Part shown: one piece after another, positions 54,214 to 62,983 of the stretch
Numbering within the stretch: position 1 is the stretch's first letter
How the letters are laid out: the number at the start of each line of letters is the position of its first letter
Origin: Methylobacterium sp. BTF04
Lineage (GTDB): Bacteria; Pseudomonadota; Alphaproteobacteria; Rhizobiales; Beijerinckiaceae
Length of the DNA: 64,000 bases
Assembly: GCF_010692745.1 (NCBI RefSeq)
Contig: NZ_JAAHTB010000003.1
Span: 151,137 to 215,136 of the forward strand
Reading direction: 5' to 3'
The notes under the pieces: generated by a model
The model's database searches: none
The model's input: only the letters and a program-made list of their open reading frames with translations
What the model was told of the DNA's origin: nothing
Position numbers and translations under genes: made by a program

Positions 54214-55021
54214 CTAGCGCTCGGCCAGACGCGCCGGCCCGGTCAGGGACGGCGACGGGGCCGCGGATGTGGTGTCCGCCTTGTCGATCGGCACGATAAC
54301 GCGCAGCATCGTCGCGGGTTTCCGCCCCACCGTAAGTGCGCTCCACCACGTCGCGGGTGACGTAGACCTGCAGGGTCGCCGGGCCGAAATTGTAGCCGAC
54401 GAAGGCCGCCCACCGCGATCTGGCCCTGGCGCTGGTAACCGGGAAAGCGGGTCGGCAGATCGCTCGATCCGAACGCCACCGCGCCGACCTCCCATTGGCC
54501 GAACTTCTTCGTCGCCGTGAGATCGAGGTTGAGGTAGTCCGGCTAGACCGTGCCCTGGGGCGAGACCGGATCGAGGAAGATTCCGTAGAGCAGGTTGGCG
54601 GTCAGGTTCCAGCCATTACCGGTGTCGCTCGCCGCGAAGCGATGGCTGAGCGAGGCGGTCTGGGTCAGGAACCGCGTCTCGACAGGCAGGTAACCGCCGA
54701 ACAGGTAGCTCACGCCGACGTTGTCGCCGAGGTCCCAGGCGAGCTGGCCGGCGAGCAGGGGCTGGCCGATGCCGCTCTGATAGGGCGTGCCGCGCGGACT
54801 CGCGGCCACGGCGGGCTGGATCGCGATCAGGTTCAGGCGCGCACCGAGCAGCGTCCACGGCGTCGACCAGACGAAGGCCGGCAGGTTGATGGTCGATTCA
54901 GACTGGAGCGGGCGCGTGTCCCGCACGCCGAAGCTCGACGTGTTCACGAAATACAGGCCCACCGGGAGCTGTGCGCCGGTGGGCAGGCCCACGGTCTGCC
55001 CCGGCTGCGCCGCGGAACCGG
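54214..55021 (-). pseudogene. Broken outer-membrane porin-like gene (SphA/phenol MetA family)
   Basis: The conceptual protein reads TVGLPTGAQLPVGLYFVNTS, then QLAWDLGDNVGVSYLFGGYLPVETRF, the pattern of the MetA-pathway/SphA outer membrane family (PF13557-like). It is damaged in three places: an in-frame stop at 54543-54545 after PVSPQGTV; a frameshift near 54395, beyond which FVGYNFGPATLQVYVTRDVV lies in another frame; and a second shift near 54290, where the ending MLRVIVPI appears. The signal peptide is also missing: the similarity stops at about 55021. A recent loss of an aromatic-compound porin. Confidence 0.82.
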
Positions 55022-55204
55022 CCACCCTACCACGACCCGCGCTCGCTCTATTCCCAGCGCAACGGCACCGGCCAAATCCTCGGCCAGCCGATGCTGTCGG
55101 AAGGCGCCGGCAACCACGCTTCGCAGCGGACCATCGGCGTGTCGCGTCGAGAGATGGGCGCGCCGCATTGGGCTGCGGGCACCACGCGCCGCCGCGCCCG
55201 CTGA
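55022..55204 (+). pseudogene. Orphan C-terminal gene fragment
   Basis: An open frame ending at 55202-55204 encodes PYHDPRSLYSQRNGTGQILG followed by QPMLSEGAGNHASQRTIGVSRREM. It has no proper start: frames upstream read through the porin pseudogene antisense. The break at about 55021 coincides with the end of porin similarity, so both fragments look like products of one rearrangement. Family not recognised; low confidence that it is a former protein. Confidence 0.35.
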
Positions 55205-55287
55205 TCCGGTCTTCGGGGCGGCTCGGTCCGCTCCGGCTCAACCGCGTCTTCCCCGCTCACCCGACCGTCGCAAACCCGAGGACCACC

Positions 55288-56007
55288 GTGGACAACATCA
55301 TCGAGGGCGTTTCGAACTTCCAGGGCAACGTCTTTCCCGGCCAGAAGGCGATCTACCAGCGTCTGGTCCGGGACGGGCAGAAGCCCAAGGCGCTCATCAT
55401 CGCCTGCGCGGATTCCCGGGTCTCGCCGGAGCACATCACCCGGGCCGAGCCGGGCGAACTCTTCGTCTGCCGCAACGCCGGCAACATCGTCCCTCCGTAT
55501 TCGCAGGCGAATGGCGGTGTCTCGTCGGCCATCGAATACGCAGTGGTCGCCCTTGGGGTGCGCGACATCGTGGTCTGCGGCCACTCGGATTGCGGGGCGA
55601 TGAAGGGGCTGTGCGATCCCGCGGCCCTCGACGCCATGCCCAATGTCGCGGCCTGGCTGCGCCATAGCCATGCCGCCAGCCAGATCGTCTGCGAAGCCTA
55701 TCCGCAGGACCTCTCGGCGAAGGACCGGACGCACGCGCTCGCCCTCGAGAACGTCGTGGTCCAGCTCAACCTTCTGCGAACCCATCCGAGCGTCGCGGCC
55801 AGCATCGCCAAGGGCGAATTGCGCCTGCACGGCTGGTTCTTCGCCATCGAGACCGACGCGATCCTCACCTACGACACGGTCCAGGGCGTCTTCGCCCCGA
55901 TCGGCGACGAGCCGGGGGCCGGGCGACCGCCGGTGGTCCCGCCGACCCTGCGCGTCGCCGCGCCCGAGATCGCCCGGTCCCGGCCCCGGACCCGCGCAGC
56001 GGGATGA
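55288..56007 (+). CDS. Beta-carbonic anhydrase
   Basis: Zinc enzyme interconverting CO2 and bicarbonate. The 239-residue protein starts at GTG 55288 with GAGGA 5 bases upstream. The zinc motifs are Cys40-Ala-Asp42-Ser-Arg44 and His99-Ser-Asp-Cys102, with GNIVPPYSQANGGVSSAIEYA between. The C-terminal 45 residues are proline/arginine-rich and not part of the domain. A long frame upstream (from 54787) is antisense to the porin pseudogene and is not part of the gene. It converges with the epimerase gene. Confidence 0.93.
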   Translation: MDNIIEGVSNFQGNVFPGQKAIYQRLVRDGQKPKALIIACADSRVSPEHITRAEPGELFVCRNAGNIVPPYSQANGGVSSAIEYAVVALGVRDIVVCGHSDCGAMKGLCDPAALDAMPNVAAWLRHSHAASQIVCEAYPQDLSAKDRTHALALENVVVQLNLLRTHPSVAASIAKGELRLHGWFFAIETDAILTYDTVQGVFAPIGDEPGAGRPPVVPPTLRVAAPEIARSRPRTRAAG

Positions 56008-56035
56008 ACTGCGGTCAGGTCGCCGTCTTCAGCGA

Positions 56036-57052
56036 TCACACGGGCTTGGAATAGTAATCCCGGTACCAAGCGACGAAGGCCGGGATGCCCACCGACAGGG
56101 GCGTTTCCGGCACGCGCCCCAACAGCGCGCGCAGCAGATCGGTGCTCGCATGGGTGTGGGGGACGTCGCCCGGCGGCAGCGGCTTGAGGATGCGGGTCGC
56201 GGTCCGTCCGAGGGCGCGTTCGAGTTCGTCGATCATCGCATCGAGGCGCACCGGCCGGCCGCCGCCGAGATTGACGAGGCGATAGGGCGCCACCGGGCTC
56301 AACGTGTCGGCGTCGCAGACCGGGCCGGCGGCCCCGGGCAGGGGCGGGGGCCGGTGGATCAGGCCATCGATCGCGGCCACGAGGTCGTCGACATAGGTGA
56401 AATCGCGCACCGCCTCGCCCCCGGCGAAGACCTCGATCGGCTCACCACCCAGGATTTTCTTGGTGAACAGGAACAGGGCCATGTCGGGCCGGCCCCACGG
56501 GCCGTAGACCGTGAAGAACCGGAACGCCGTCGTGGGGATGCCGAACAGGTGACTGTAGGAATGGGTCATCGCCTCGCCGGCGAGCTTGGAGGCGGCATAG
56601 AGGGTGAGCGGCGTCACCGCCCGGTCGGTCTCGCGGAACGGCATCGCGGTGTTGCCGCCATAGGCCGAACTCGTGGAGGCGAACAGGAGGTGGCGCACGG
56701 GATGCGCCCGCACCGCCTCGATGAGGTTGGCGGTGCCGACGAGGTTGGATTCGACATAGGCGCCGGGGTTTTCCAGGCTGTGGCGCACGCCCGCCTGCGC
56801 GGCGAGGTGGACCACCACGTCGGGGCGCGCCTGCGCCATCGCCGCCAGGACCGCGCCGGGGGTCTCGAGCCGGGCCTCCACCACGGAGAAGCCCGCATGG
56901 GCGCCGAGCCGGGCGTGCCGGGCGCGCTTGAGCGCGACGTCGTAATAATCGCTGAAGCCGTCGAACCCGATGACGGTGTGGCCCGCCTCGATCAGCCTTT
57001 GGCTGAGATGGTAGCCGATGAAGCCGGCACTGCCGGTCACGAGGACGCGCAT
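56036..57052 (-). CDS. NAD-dependent nucleotide-sugar epimerase (UDP-glucuronate 4-epimerase-like)
   Basis: Short-chain dehydrogenase/extended SDR family. The 338-residue protein has the NAD-binding motif GSAGFIG at 7-13, catalytic Tyr152 and Lys156 in LYAASK, and the region TAFRFFTVYGPWGRPDMALFLF typical of UDP-glucuronate C4-epimerases (capsule/LPS sugar pathway). The protein probably supplies UDP-galacturonate for surface polysaccharides or lipid A. Its partners (UDP-glucose dehydrogenase, transferases) are not in the window. It is convergent with the carbonic anhydrase and 91 bases from pit upstream on the same strand. Confidence 0.88.
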   Translation of the reverse strand: MRVLVTGSAGFIGYHLSQRLIEAGHTVIGFDGFSDYYDVALKRARHARLGAHAGFSVVEARLETPGAVLAAMAQARPDVVVHLAAQAGVRHSLENPGAYVESNLVGTANLIEAVRAHPVRHLLFASTSSAYGGNTAMPFRETDRAVTPLTLYAASKLAGEAMTHSYSHLFGIPTTAFRFFTVYGPWGRPDMALFLFTKKILGGEPIEVFAGGEAVRDFTYVDDLVAAIDGLIHRPPPLPGAAGPVCDADTLSPVAPYRLVNLGGGRPVRLDAMIDELERALGRTATRILKPLPPGDVPHTHASTDLLRALLGRVPETPLSVGIPAFVAWYRDYYSKPV

Positions 57053-57143
57053 CGGGTCCCTTGAGGGTGCGAAACGGCGGATGCCGTGGTGTGCCTACAC
57101 CCCGGCATCCGGCAGCTCAAGAAACCGCGTCCGTGTCGTCCCT

Positions 57144-58781
57144 TTAGAACACGTGCCGCAGGATGAAGAACAGTCCGCCCGCCAGCGTGATCGCCGCCGG
57201 CAGGGTCAGCACCCAGGCCAGGGCCATGTTGCGCACGGTGGAGGCCTGGAGGCCGGACCCGTTGGCCGCCATGGTGCCGGCGACGCCGCTCGACAGGATG
57301 TGCGTGGTCGAGACCGGCAGGCCGTAGAGTTCGGCGAGCCCGATGGTACCGGCGGCGACCATTTCGGCCGAGGCGCCCTGCGCGTAGGTGAGATGGGTCT
57401 TGCCGATCTTCTCGCCCACGGTGACGACGATGCGCTTCCAGCCGACCATGGTGCCGAGGCCCAGCGCCAGGGCGACGGTGACCTTCACCCAGGTCGGGAT
57501 GTAGCGGGTGCCGTCGTTGAGCAGGCCCGAATAGGCCTTCAGGGTCTTGGTGTCGTCGGGCGAGAGCGTGGCGCCGGAGGACGGCAGCAGGCGGACCGCG
57601 TCGGAGGCGAGGTACATGTCGTTGCGCAGGTTCGGGGTGGCCGCCGCCGGCACCTGCCGGATCGTGCCGTGCTTCTGCACCGACGCCGCGATGTCGTTGG
57701 AGAGCGAGGCCAGGGCCGCGAAGACGACGGGTTCGTTGAGGACCTTGGTGCGCAGGGCCTCGGCGACCTGGGCGCGGGCCTTGGCCGCGTCGGGGGTCGG
57801 CGCGCCGGCGGCGCGGGCCGAGAACACCGTGCTCGCCGCCTGCGATTGCTGCACGAAGATCGGCGTGCTCTCGTCCGACATGGTGCGGTTGAGGGCGTAG
57901 GCCGTGGGCGCCGCGCCGATGAGGATGAGCATGATCAGGCCCATGCCCTTCTGCCCGTCATTGCCGCCGTGGAAGAACGAGACCAGGGTGCAGGTGAGGA
58001 TCAGCAGGCTGCGGATCCACAGCGGGGGCGGGGCATCGCCCTTGGGCGCCTCGTAGAGGTCCTTGCGCTTCACCAGCGCCTTCATGGCCAGAAGCAGCAC
58101 GGCCGCCAGGACGAAGCCCAGCACCGGCGAGAGCAGCAGGCCCTCGAGCACCTTGAACGCCTGGCCCCATTCGACGCCGGAGGTTCCCTCGCCGCCCGAG
58201 GCCATGAGCTGGTTGGCGAGGCCGACGCCGATCACGGAGCCGATCAGCGCGTGAGAGGACGAATTCGGCAGGCCGAGCGCCCAGGTGCCGAGGTTCCACA
58301 GGATCGCGGCGATGAGCAGCGAGAAGATCATCGCATAGCCGGCCGACGAACCGACCTGCAGGATCAGCTCCACCGGCAGCAGGGTGACGATGGCGTAGGC
58401 GACGGCCCCCGACGACAGCATCACGCCGAGGAAATTGAAGGTGCCCGACCAGATCACCGCCACCATGGGCGGCATCGAATGGGTGTAGATCACCGTCGCC
58501 ACCGCGTTGGCGGTGTCGTGGAAGCCGTTCACGAATTCGAAGGCGAGGGCGATCAGGAGCGCCAGGGCCAGCAGCGCGAACGCGCCGATGGCGAGCGGGG
58601 ATTCGCCCACCGCGTTCATGTCCTGGATCAGGCTGAACAGCGCATAGGCGAGCCCCGCCACCAGCACGAGCAGAAAGGCGATGACGCCGGTGGGGTGAAT
58701 TCCGTGGTCGAGCTTCGGCCCCTGGCGGGCCTCCGCGACGGGCTGAGCGGGATCGATCCCGGCGATGGCGGCATCAGACAT
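57144..58781 (-). CDS. pit: Inorganic phosphate transporter, PiT family
   Basis: Low-affinity proton- or metal-phosphate symporter of the inner membrane. The 545-residue product has the two duplicated PiT signatures: FVNGFHDTANAVATVIYTH near the N-terminal domain and a second, less obvious, C-terminal copy around SVSTTHILSSGVAGTM. The middle loop of about 200 residues (PTPDAAKARAQV...) is unusually large. About ten hydrophobic helices. Start ATG 58781. It faces away from the GcrA-like gene over a 406-base gap. Confidence 0.9.
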   Translation of the reverse strand: MSDAAIAGIDPAQPVAEARQGPKLDHGIHPTGVIAFLLVLVAGLAYALFSLIQDMNAVGESPLAIGAFALLALALLIALAFEFVNGFHDTANAVATVIYTHSMPPMVAVIWSGTFNFLGVMLSSGAVAYAIVTLLPVELILQVGSSAGYAMIFSLLIAAILWNLGTWALGLPNSSSHALIGSVIGVGLANQLMASGGEGTSGVEWGQAFKVLEGLLLSPVLGFVLAAVLLLAMKALVKRKDLYEAPKGDAPPPLWIRSLLILTCTLVSFFHGGNDGQKGMGLIMLILIGAAPTAYALNRTMSDESTPIFVQQSQAASTVFSARAAGAPTPDAAKARAQVAEALRTKVLNEPVVFAALASLSNDIAASVQKHGTIRQVPAAATPNLRNDMYLASDAVRLLPSSGATLSPDDTKTLKAYSGLLNDGTRYIPTWVKVTVALALGLGTMVGWKRIVVTVGEKIGKTHLTYAQGASAEMVAAGTIGLAELYGLPVSTTHILSSGVAGTMAANGSGLQASTVRNMALAWVLTLPAAITLAGGLFFILRHVF

Positions 58782-59187
58782 GGCAGCGGAACTCGCGCAG
58801 GAGGAACATGGTCGTGCGGCGATAGCCCTGGAACATATCAGGATGGTGACATGTCGCAGGATCGAAACGGATTAGTAATCCTTCTGCACCGTGCGGTCGC
58901 GCCGCGAGCATCACCGGGCCGGCCCGGTCCCGCCCGGACCAAATTCTGTGCGCTGCAGCACACTTAAGCAGTAGGACTTGTTTGCCGAGCGAAGAACGCC
59001 AGATATAACAGCATCATGACGTCGCTGCGTCCCGTCACGCCGAATTCGGTGAGACCGGTCTTGCCCGAGAGAGACGCCCGTACGCGGTGCGTGGACGGCA
59101 GACCACTGGGGCGCGATGCGCTGTTCCGAATCATCCCTGCCGGGCCCCGCGCCCGCGAATCACGTTTTTTCGCGAGTCAGACACTCC
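58782..59187. other. Divergent intergenic region pit / GcrA-like gene
   Basis: Four hundred bases between the divergent starts. A short perfect palindrome GTGCGCTGCAGCAC occurs about 58948. No reading frame is supported; frames at 59016-59495 are shadows. No regulatory motif could be named with confidence. Confidence 0.45.
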
Positions 59188-59421
59188 ATGAACCAGATCG
59201 TCCGTATGTCACAGGTCGGCGAGGTCGATGCGGTTGCCGAGCCGTCCGCGTCGTTGCGCGTTCCGTTCGCGCAGTCGGGGGCCTTCGTGTGCAAGTTCAT
59301 CATCGGCGAGCCGAACGACCGGGCCGTCTGCTGCGGCGCCCCGGTGCCGGACGGCAAGAGCTGGTGCGCCTTCCACCGCAAGATCGTGTTCGAGCCGGCG
59401 CGTCCCGGCCGGGTGCGCTGA
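59188..59421 (+). CDS. GcrA-type zinc-finger mini-protein
   Basis: A 77-residue protein that contains only the C-terminal metal-binding block of GcrA-type regulators: CKFIIGEPNDRAVCCGAPVP with cysteines followed by WCAFHRKIVFEP, the usual Cys/His zinc site. Full GcrA is about 170 residues with an N-terminal helix-turn-helix. This protein has instead a short acidic start MNQIVRMSQVGEVDA. Start ATG 59188; residue 7 (Met) is an alternative. GcrA binds sigma-70 RNA polymerase; the role of this short form is unknown and may be as a binding competitor. It ends at a strong terminator. Confidence 0.8.
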   Translation: MNQIVRMSQVGEVDAVAEPSASLRVPFAQSGAFVCKFIIGEPNDRAVCCGAPVPDGKSWCAFHRKIVFEPARPGRVR

Positions 59422-59452
59422 ACCACCGGCCTTCACCGGGCTCCGCCAGACC

Positions 59453-59492
59453 CACGAAAAACCCCGCCGAGCGCTCGGCGGGGTTTTTCGTG
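59453..59492. terminator. Bidirectional terminator with 19-bp perfect stem
   Basis: Left arm 59453-59471 is an exact complement of 59474-59492, with a 2-base tip CG (the folded loop is larger) and A/T tracts on each outer side: AAAAA before the GC core on one side, TTTTT after it on the other. It terminates the GcrA-like gene and the convergent secreted protein gene. Confidence 0.88.
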
Positions 59493-59499
59493 TGAGGTC

Positions 59500-60186
59500 C
59501 TAATCGTCCGAATCGTCGGATTGGTAGGGCCGGTAGCTCTGCAGGCGCCGGCCATCGGGCAGCACGATGGTGCGGGACCGAACCACGAGGTAGCCGGCCT
59601 CGCGGGCCTGGCGGATGCGGCGGGCGCGGTCGTCCTCGAACAGGTCGCCGAAGCCGCCCGCCGGCATCAGGCCGTTGGTGTAGCCGTAGCGCACCCGCGG
59701 CGATGCGATCGGGAAGGCGGGATCGTCCTCCGACGGCACGGGCTGGCGCGCGACCATCCGGACATCGGCGCCTCGGATCAGGACCGACGGGCGCACCACC
59801 GCGATGCCACGCGACCGGTCATGCTCCCGGCCGCCAGAATGGGCCGCGATCCGGAGATTCTTTCGCGCGAGGGTGTGCACGGCGACGGCGCGGTGCTTCG
59901 CCTTGGCCGGGAGAGCCACCGCATGGCGTACCGGCCGCGCGGCAGCAGCCTGCACCGGCTTCGGGGCCGCGTCCGGCGCCTGCGCGACGCTCGGACCCGG
60001 CGCGATCGCCTTGGGCGCCTCCTGAGTCGCGGTGGCCGCGCTGCCGCGCACCGGCGGATCGGTCCAGGTCCGGTCGGCCTTCCCCATCGGGGCGGCGTCC
60101 TGCGCCTGCACCACCAGGGTCGGCGAGAGGGCGAGAATGGCCCCGAGCAAGGCAGGGCCGAGCCAGCGGTGAGCGTCGATCGGCAT
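59500..60186 (-). CDS. Secreted basic protein of unknown function
   Basis: A 228-residue precursor starting MPIDAHRWLGPALLGAILAL at ATG 60186. Signal peptide to about 28 (VQAQ), then an Ala/Pro-rich, positively charged stretch (about 30-110) and a C-terminal half with PVPSEDDPAFPIASPRVRYG and VRSRTIVLPDGRRLQSYRPY. It ends in an acidic DDSDD tail. A frame running up to 62391 is an accident of high GC and antisense to dctA and sodC. Not recognised as a family. It lies between dctA and the bidirectional terminator, in the direction of dctA, 134 bases downstream. Confidence 0.72.
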   Translation of the reverse strand: MPIDAHRWLGPALLGAILALSPTLVVQAQDAAPMGKADRTWTDPPVRGSAATATQEAPKAIAPGPSVAQAPDAAPKPVQAAAARPVRHAVALPAKAKHRAVAVHTLARKNLRIAAHSGGREHDRSRGIAVVRPSVLIRGADVRMVARQPVPSEDDPAFPIASPRVRYGYTNGLMPAGGFGDLFEDDRARRIRQAREAGYLVVRSRTIVLPDGRRLQSYRPYQSDDSDD

Positions 60187-60320
60187 GGTGCTCTCCCCTG
60201 CGGCCTTGCGGCACGCACTGCGAGACACGGCGAATCGCTTGGGACTCGCCCGCCTCGGCACGCAGAAGGTTAAGGAAGTCTTCACCGCGCGTCCAGAAAG
60301 TATAAATCGTACGGGGCGCC

Positions 60321-61643
60321 TCAGACGAGCCCCGGCGCCGGCGCCTCGCCGTCGAGTACGCGGCGCGCCTGGTCGCGGTCGAGATCGCCTTCCCAGGCCG
60401 CGACGACGACGGTGGCGACGCAATTGCCGATGAGGTTGCCCACCGCGCGGGCCATGCCGACGAACCAGTCCACCGACAGCACCAGCACGAGGCCGATGGC
60501 CGGGATGCTCGGCACCGCGTTGAGGGTGGCGGCCAGGATCACGATGGCCGAGCCCGGCACGCCGTGCGCGCCCTTCGAGGTGACGAGGGAGACGCCGAGC
60601 ACGAGCAGGAGATCGCCGAAGCTCAGCGGCGTATTCGTCGCCTGGGCGATGAACACCACCGCCAGCGTCAGGTAGATCGAGAAGGCGTCGAGGTTGAACG
60701 AGTAGCCGGTGGGGACCACGAGCCCGACCACCGAATCCTTGACGCCGAGATGGACGAGCTTGCGCATGATCTGCGGCAGCACCGCATCGGACGACGCGGT
60801 AGCGAGCACGATGGTGAGTTCCTCGCGCAGGTAGCCGATGAACTTGATGATGTTGAGCCCGGCGAGCCGCATCACCACGCCGAGGACCACGAGGACGAAG
60901 AACGCCACCGCCACGTAGAACAGGGCGACCAGCGAGACGAGCTGCTGCAGCGAACCGACGCCGTAGCGGCCCACCGTGTAGGCGACGGCGCCGAGGACGC
61001 CGAACGGTGCGAGCCGGACGATCAGGCTCATCGCCTTGAACAGTACGGTGGAGAGGGATTCGATCAGGCCGGTGACGCGCGCGCCGGTCTCGCCGCCGAC
61101 GAGCGCGAGGCTGATGCCGAAGAGGATCGCGAAGAACAGCACCTGGAGCACGTCGTTGCGGGCGAGCGCGTCGAACGACGTCGTCGGAATGATGTTGAGG
61201 AGGAAGCTGCCGATGCCGGCGCCCTGGAGTTTGTGGGCGTTCTCGGCGTAGGCGCTGAGCGCCTTCGGGTCGAGGGTGGCGGTGTCCACGTTCATGCCGT
61301 GGCCGGGACCGAACAGGTAGGCGAGGAAGAGACCCACCGCGAGGGCGACGGTGGTCATCACCTCGAAGTAGATCAGCGCCTTGACGCCGACCCGGCCGAC
61401 CTTCTTGAGGTCGCCGGCCCCGGCGATGCCGTGGACGACGACGCAGAACACGATCGGCGCGACGATCATCGAGATCAGCTTGAGGAAGGCGTCGCTGAAC
61501 ACCTTGAGCGAGACCGCGAAGGCGGGCGACGCCATCCCGATGACGATGCCCAGGAGCAGCGCCACCACCACCTGCACGAACAGGGATTTGTAGAGCGGCG
61601 CACGCGGGACCGTCACGGGCGTTGACAGGCTGAGGGTCGACAT
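60321..61643 (-). CDS. dctA: C4-dicarboxylate transporter DctA
   Basis: Proton/sodium symporter for succinate, malate and fumarate in the inner membrane (SLC1/DAACS family). About 440 residues, eight helices and two re-entrant hairpins. Signs: SMIVAPIVFCVVVHGIAG, IIPTTSFDALARNDVLQVL, GYSFNLDAFSIYLTLAVVFIAQATN (shortened here) and the SKGAHGVPGSAIVIL hairpin. The start is ATG 61643, decided by a perfect AGGAGG six bases upstream; a start two codons earlier would sit directly against it. Succinate is a main carbon source for Methylobacterium. Confidence 0.95.
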   Translation of the reverse strand: MSTLSLSTPVTVPRAPLYKSLFVQVVVALLLGIVIGMASPAFAVSLKVFSDAFLKLISMIVAPIVFCVVVHGIAGAGDLKKVGRVGVKALIYFEVMTTVALAVGLFLAYLFGPGHGMNVDTATLDPKALSAYAENAHKLQGAGIGSFLLNIIPTTSFDALARNDVLQVLFFAILFGISLALVGGETGARVTGLIESLSTVLFKAMSLIVRLAPFGVLGAVAYTVGRYGVGSLQQLVSLVALFYVAVAFFVLVVLGVVMRLAGLNIIKFIGYLREELTIVLATASSDAVLPQIMRKLVHLGVKDSVVGLVVPTGYSFNLDAFSIYLTLAVVFIAQATNTPLSFGDLLLVLGVSLVTSKGAHGVPGSAIVILAATLNAVPSIPAIGLVLVLSVDWFVGMARAVGNLIGNCVATVVVAAWEGDLDRDQARRVLDGEAPAPGLV

Positions 61644-61896
61644 CGGCATCCTCCTCGCGGGACCGCACCGAACCCCAGCAACAAGAAACGTGCCGCCGGC
61701 CCACAACCGTGAAGACGTTGTCCCGAAGAGGGCGTTGCGGATTGAGGGCCGCCGCCACACATGGCATCGTCGGCGGGGACCGCACGCATTGCCGAGGCGT
61801 CGTGGCCAAGGCGTCGTGCCGCGTATCCCCCGCCCGATCCGGGACCTTTTCGTTGACGCTCCACAATCGCCCCCGGCGTGGAGAGGAGAGCCATTC

Positions 61897-62448
61897 ATGA
61901 GACGACTTCTGCCGGCCATCGCATTCGGCCTCGGTGCCGCCCTGGCGGCGAGCCCGACCCTCGCGCAGACGGCGGCGCCCGCGACCCCGGCCGCCGCCCC
62001 GCCGACCGTCGAGAGCCTGGTTCTCAACGGCAAGGGCGAGACCATCGGCAAGATCACCCTGCGGGACGGTGCCAGTGCGCTTGTGATGCGGATGGCGATC
62101 CAGCCCGGCGGATTGCCGCCCGGCTGGCACGGCATTCACTTCCACGCCGTCGGCGATTGTTCGGACACCGAGAAATTCGAGAAGTCGAAGGCCCACGTGA
62201 ACCACGACCAGAGCAAGCACGGGCTGCTCAACCCGGACGGCCCGGACGAGGGCGACCTGCCCAACGTCTACGCCAATGCCGACGGCTCGGTGAATGCCGA
62301 GGTCTCGAGCGAGACACCGCTGACGGGCGAGGGCGGCCTGAAGGACGGCGACGGTTCGGCCCTGATCATCCACGCCAACGAGGACGACCACACCACCCAG
62401 CCGATCGGCGGGGCCGGCGCACGCATCGCCTGCGCGGTGATCAAGTAG
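61897..62448 (+). CDS. sodC: Copper/zinc superoxide dismutase
   Basis: Periplasmic enzyme converting superoxide to oxygen and peroxide. The 183-residue precursor has a signal peptide (about 1-23, cleavage after LAQ), an Ala/Pro-rich spacer, then the Cu/Zn SOD fold. Copper ligands are in HGIHFH (His78, 81, 83 region), zinc ligands include His100, His103, His108 and Asp120, and the C-terminal GAGARIACAVI holds the disulfide cysteine partner to Cys88. Start ATG 61897 with GAGAGGAGAG upstream. It diverges from dctA across 253 bases. Confidence 0.95.
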   Translation: MRRLLPAIAFGLGAALAASPTLAQTAAPATPAAAPPTVESLVLNGKGETIGKITLRDGASALVMRMAIQPGGLPPGWHGIHFHAVGDCSDTEKFEKSKAHVNHDQSKHGLLNPDGPDEGDLPNVYANADGSVNAEVSSETPLTGEGGLKDGDGSALIIHANEDDHTTQPIGGAGARIACAVIK

Positions 62449-62617
62449 AACCGGAATACGCCGCGGTTCACGCCTGCGGCGATAGCTTGTGGTCCTCTCC
62501 TCCGGGAGGGGACCTTCCTTCGGGAAACTTGGCGCGGGTGGCCGAAAGCTGAGGCTTGGTACCAGCCGCTTTCTGCCCTGAGCAGCTTCTCGCCGTTGCC
62601 ACCTTTTCCCCGATGAG

Positions 62618-62635
62618 GTAAGGGATATTCCTTAC
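62618..62635. promoter_or_regulatory. Palindrome upstream of prlF (candidate operator)
   Basis: GTAAGG (62618-62623) and CCTTAC (62630-62635) form a perfect inverted repeat with a 6-base AT-rich centre, 18 bases before the prlF start. Autoregulated AbrB-type antitoxins bind such palindromes, so this is a good operator candidate for the toxin-antitoxin operon. Confidence 0.6.
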
Positions 62636-62653
62636 TAAGCATCGGAGACTGTC

Positions 62654-62980
62654 ATGGCAGCCCTTGTTCGCGAGCGGAGCAAGATCACCGCAAAGGGCCA
62701 GACGACGGTTCCCAAGGCCGTGCGTCAGGCGCTCGGCGTGAGTTACGGCGGCGAAATCGCCTATGTCGTAGACGAGGGCGGTCGTGTGAGCCTGCTCGGG
62801 CCGGAGGATGAGACGGACCCCGTGATCGATGGGTTCCTGACGTTCCTCGCGCAGGACATGGCCCGCAACCCGTCGCACATTTCGGCTTTCCCCGCCGGCC
62901 TTGCGGACCGCATGGCTGAGCTCACGGCCGGGATGAATGTCGATCTCGACGAGGATATCGACGGGGCCATGACCCTCTGA
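62654..62980 (+). CDS. prlF: PrlF-type antitoxin (AbrB/SpoVT domain)
   Basis: A 108-residue protein with the N-terminal swapped-hairpin AbrB DNA-binding fold: SKITAKGQTTVPKAVRQALGV, shortened to its core KITAKGQTTVPKAVRQALG. The C-terminal half is acidic and binds the toxin. The next gene is yhaV, 3 bases on, which together form the PrlF-YhaV type II module. PrlF neutralises YhaV and, with it, represses the operon. The palindrome at 62618 is the candidate binding site. Confidence 0.9.
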   Translation: MAALVRERSKITAKGQTTVPKAVRQALGVSYGGEIAYVVDEGGRVSLLGPEDETDPVIDGFLTFLAQDMARNPSHISAFPAGLADRMAELTAGMNVDLDEDIDGAMTL

Positions 62981-62983
62981 GTC

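Noticed and set aside
54787..55287. Long N-terminal extension of the carbonic anhydrase
   Set aside because: It runs antisense to the decayed porin and the beta-CA domain starts after the GTG at 55288 with its own Shine-Dalgarno.
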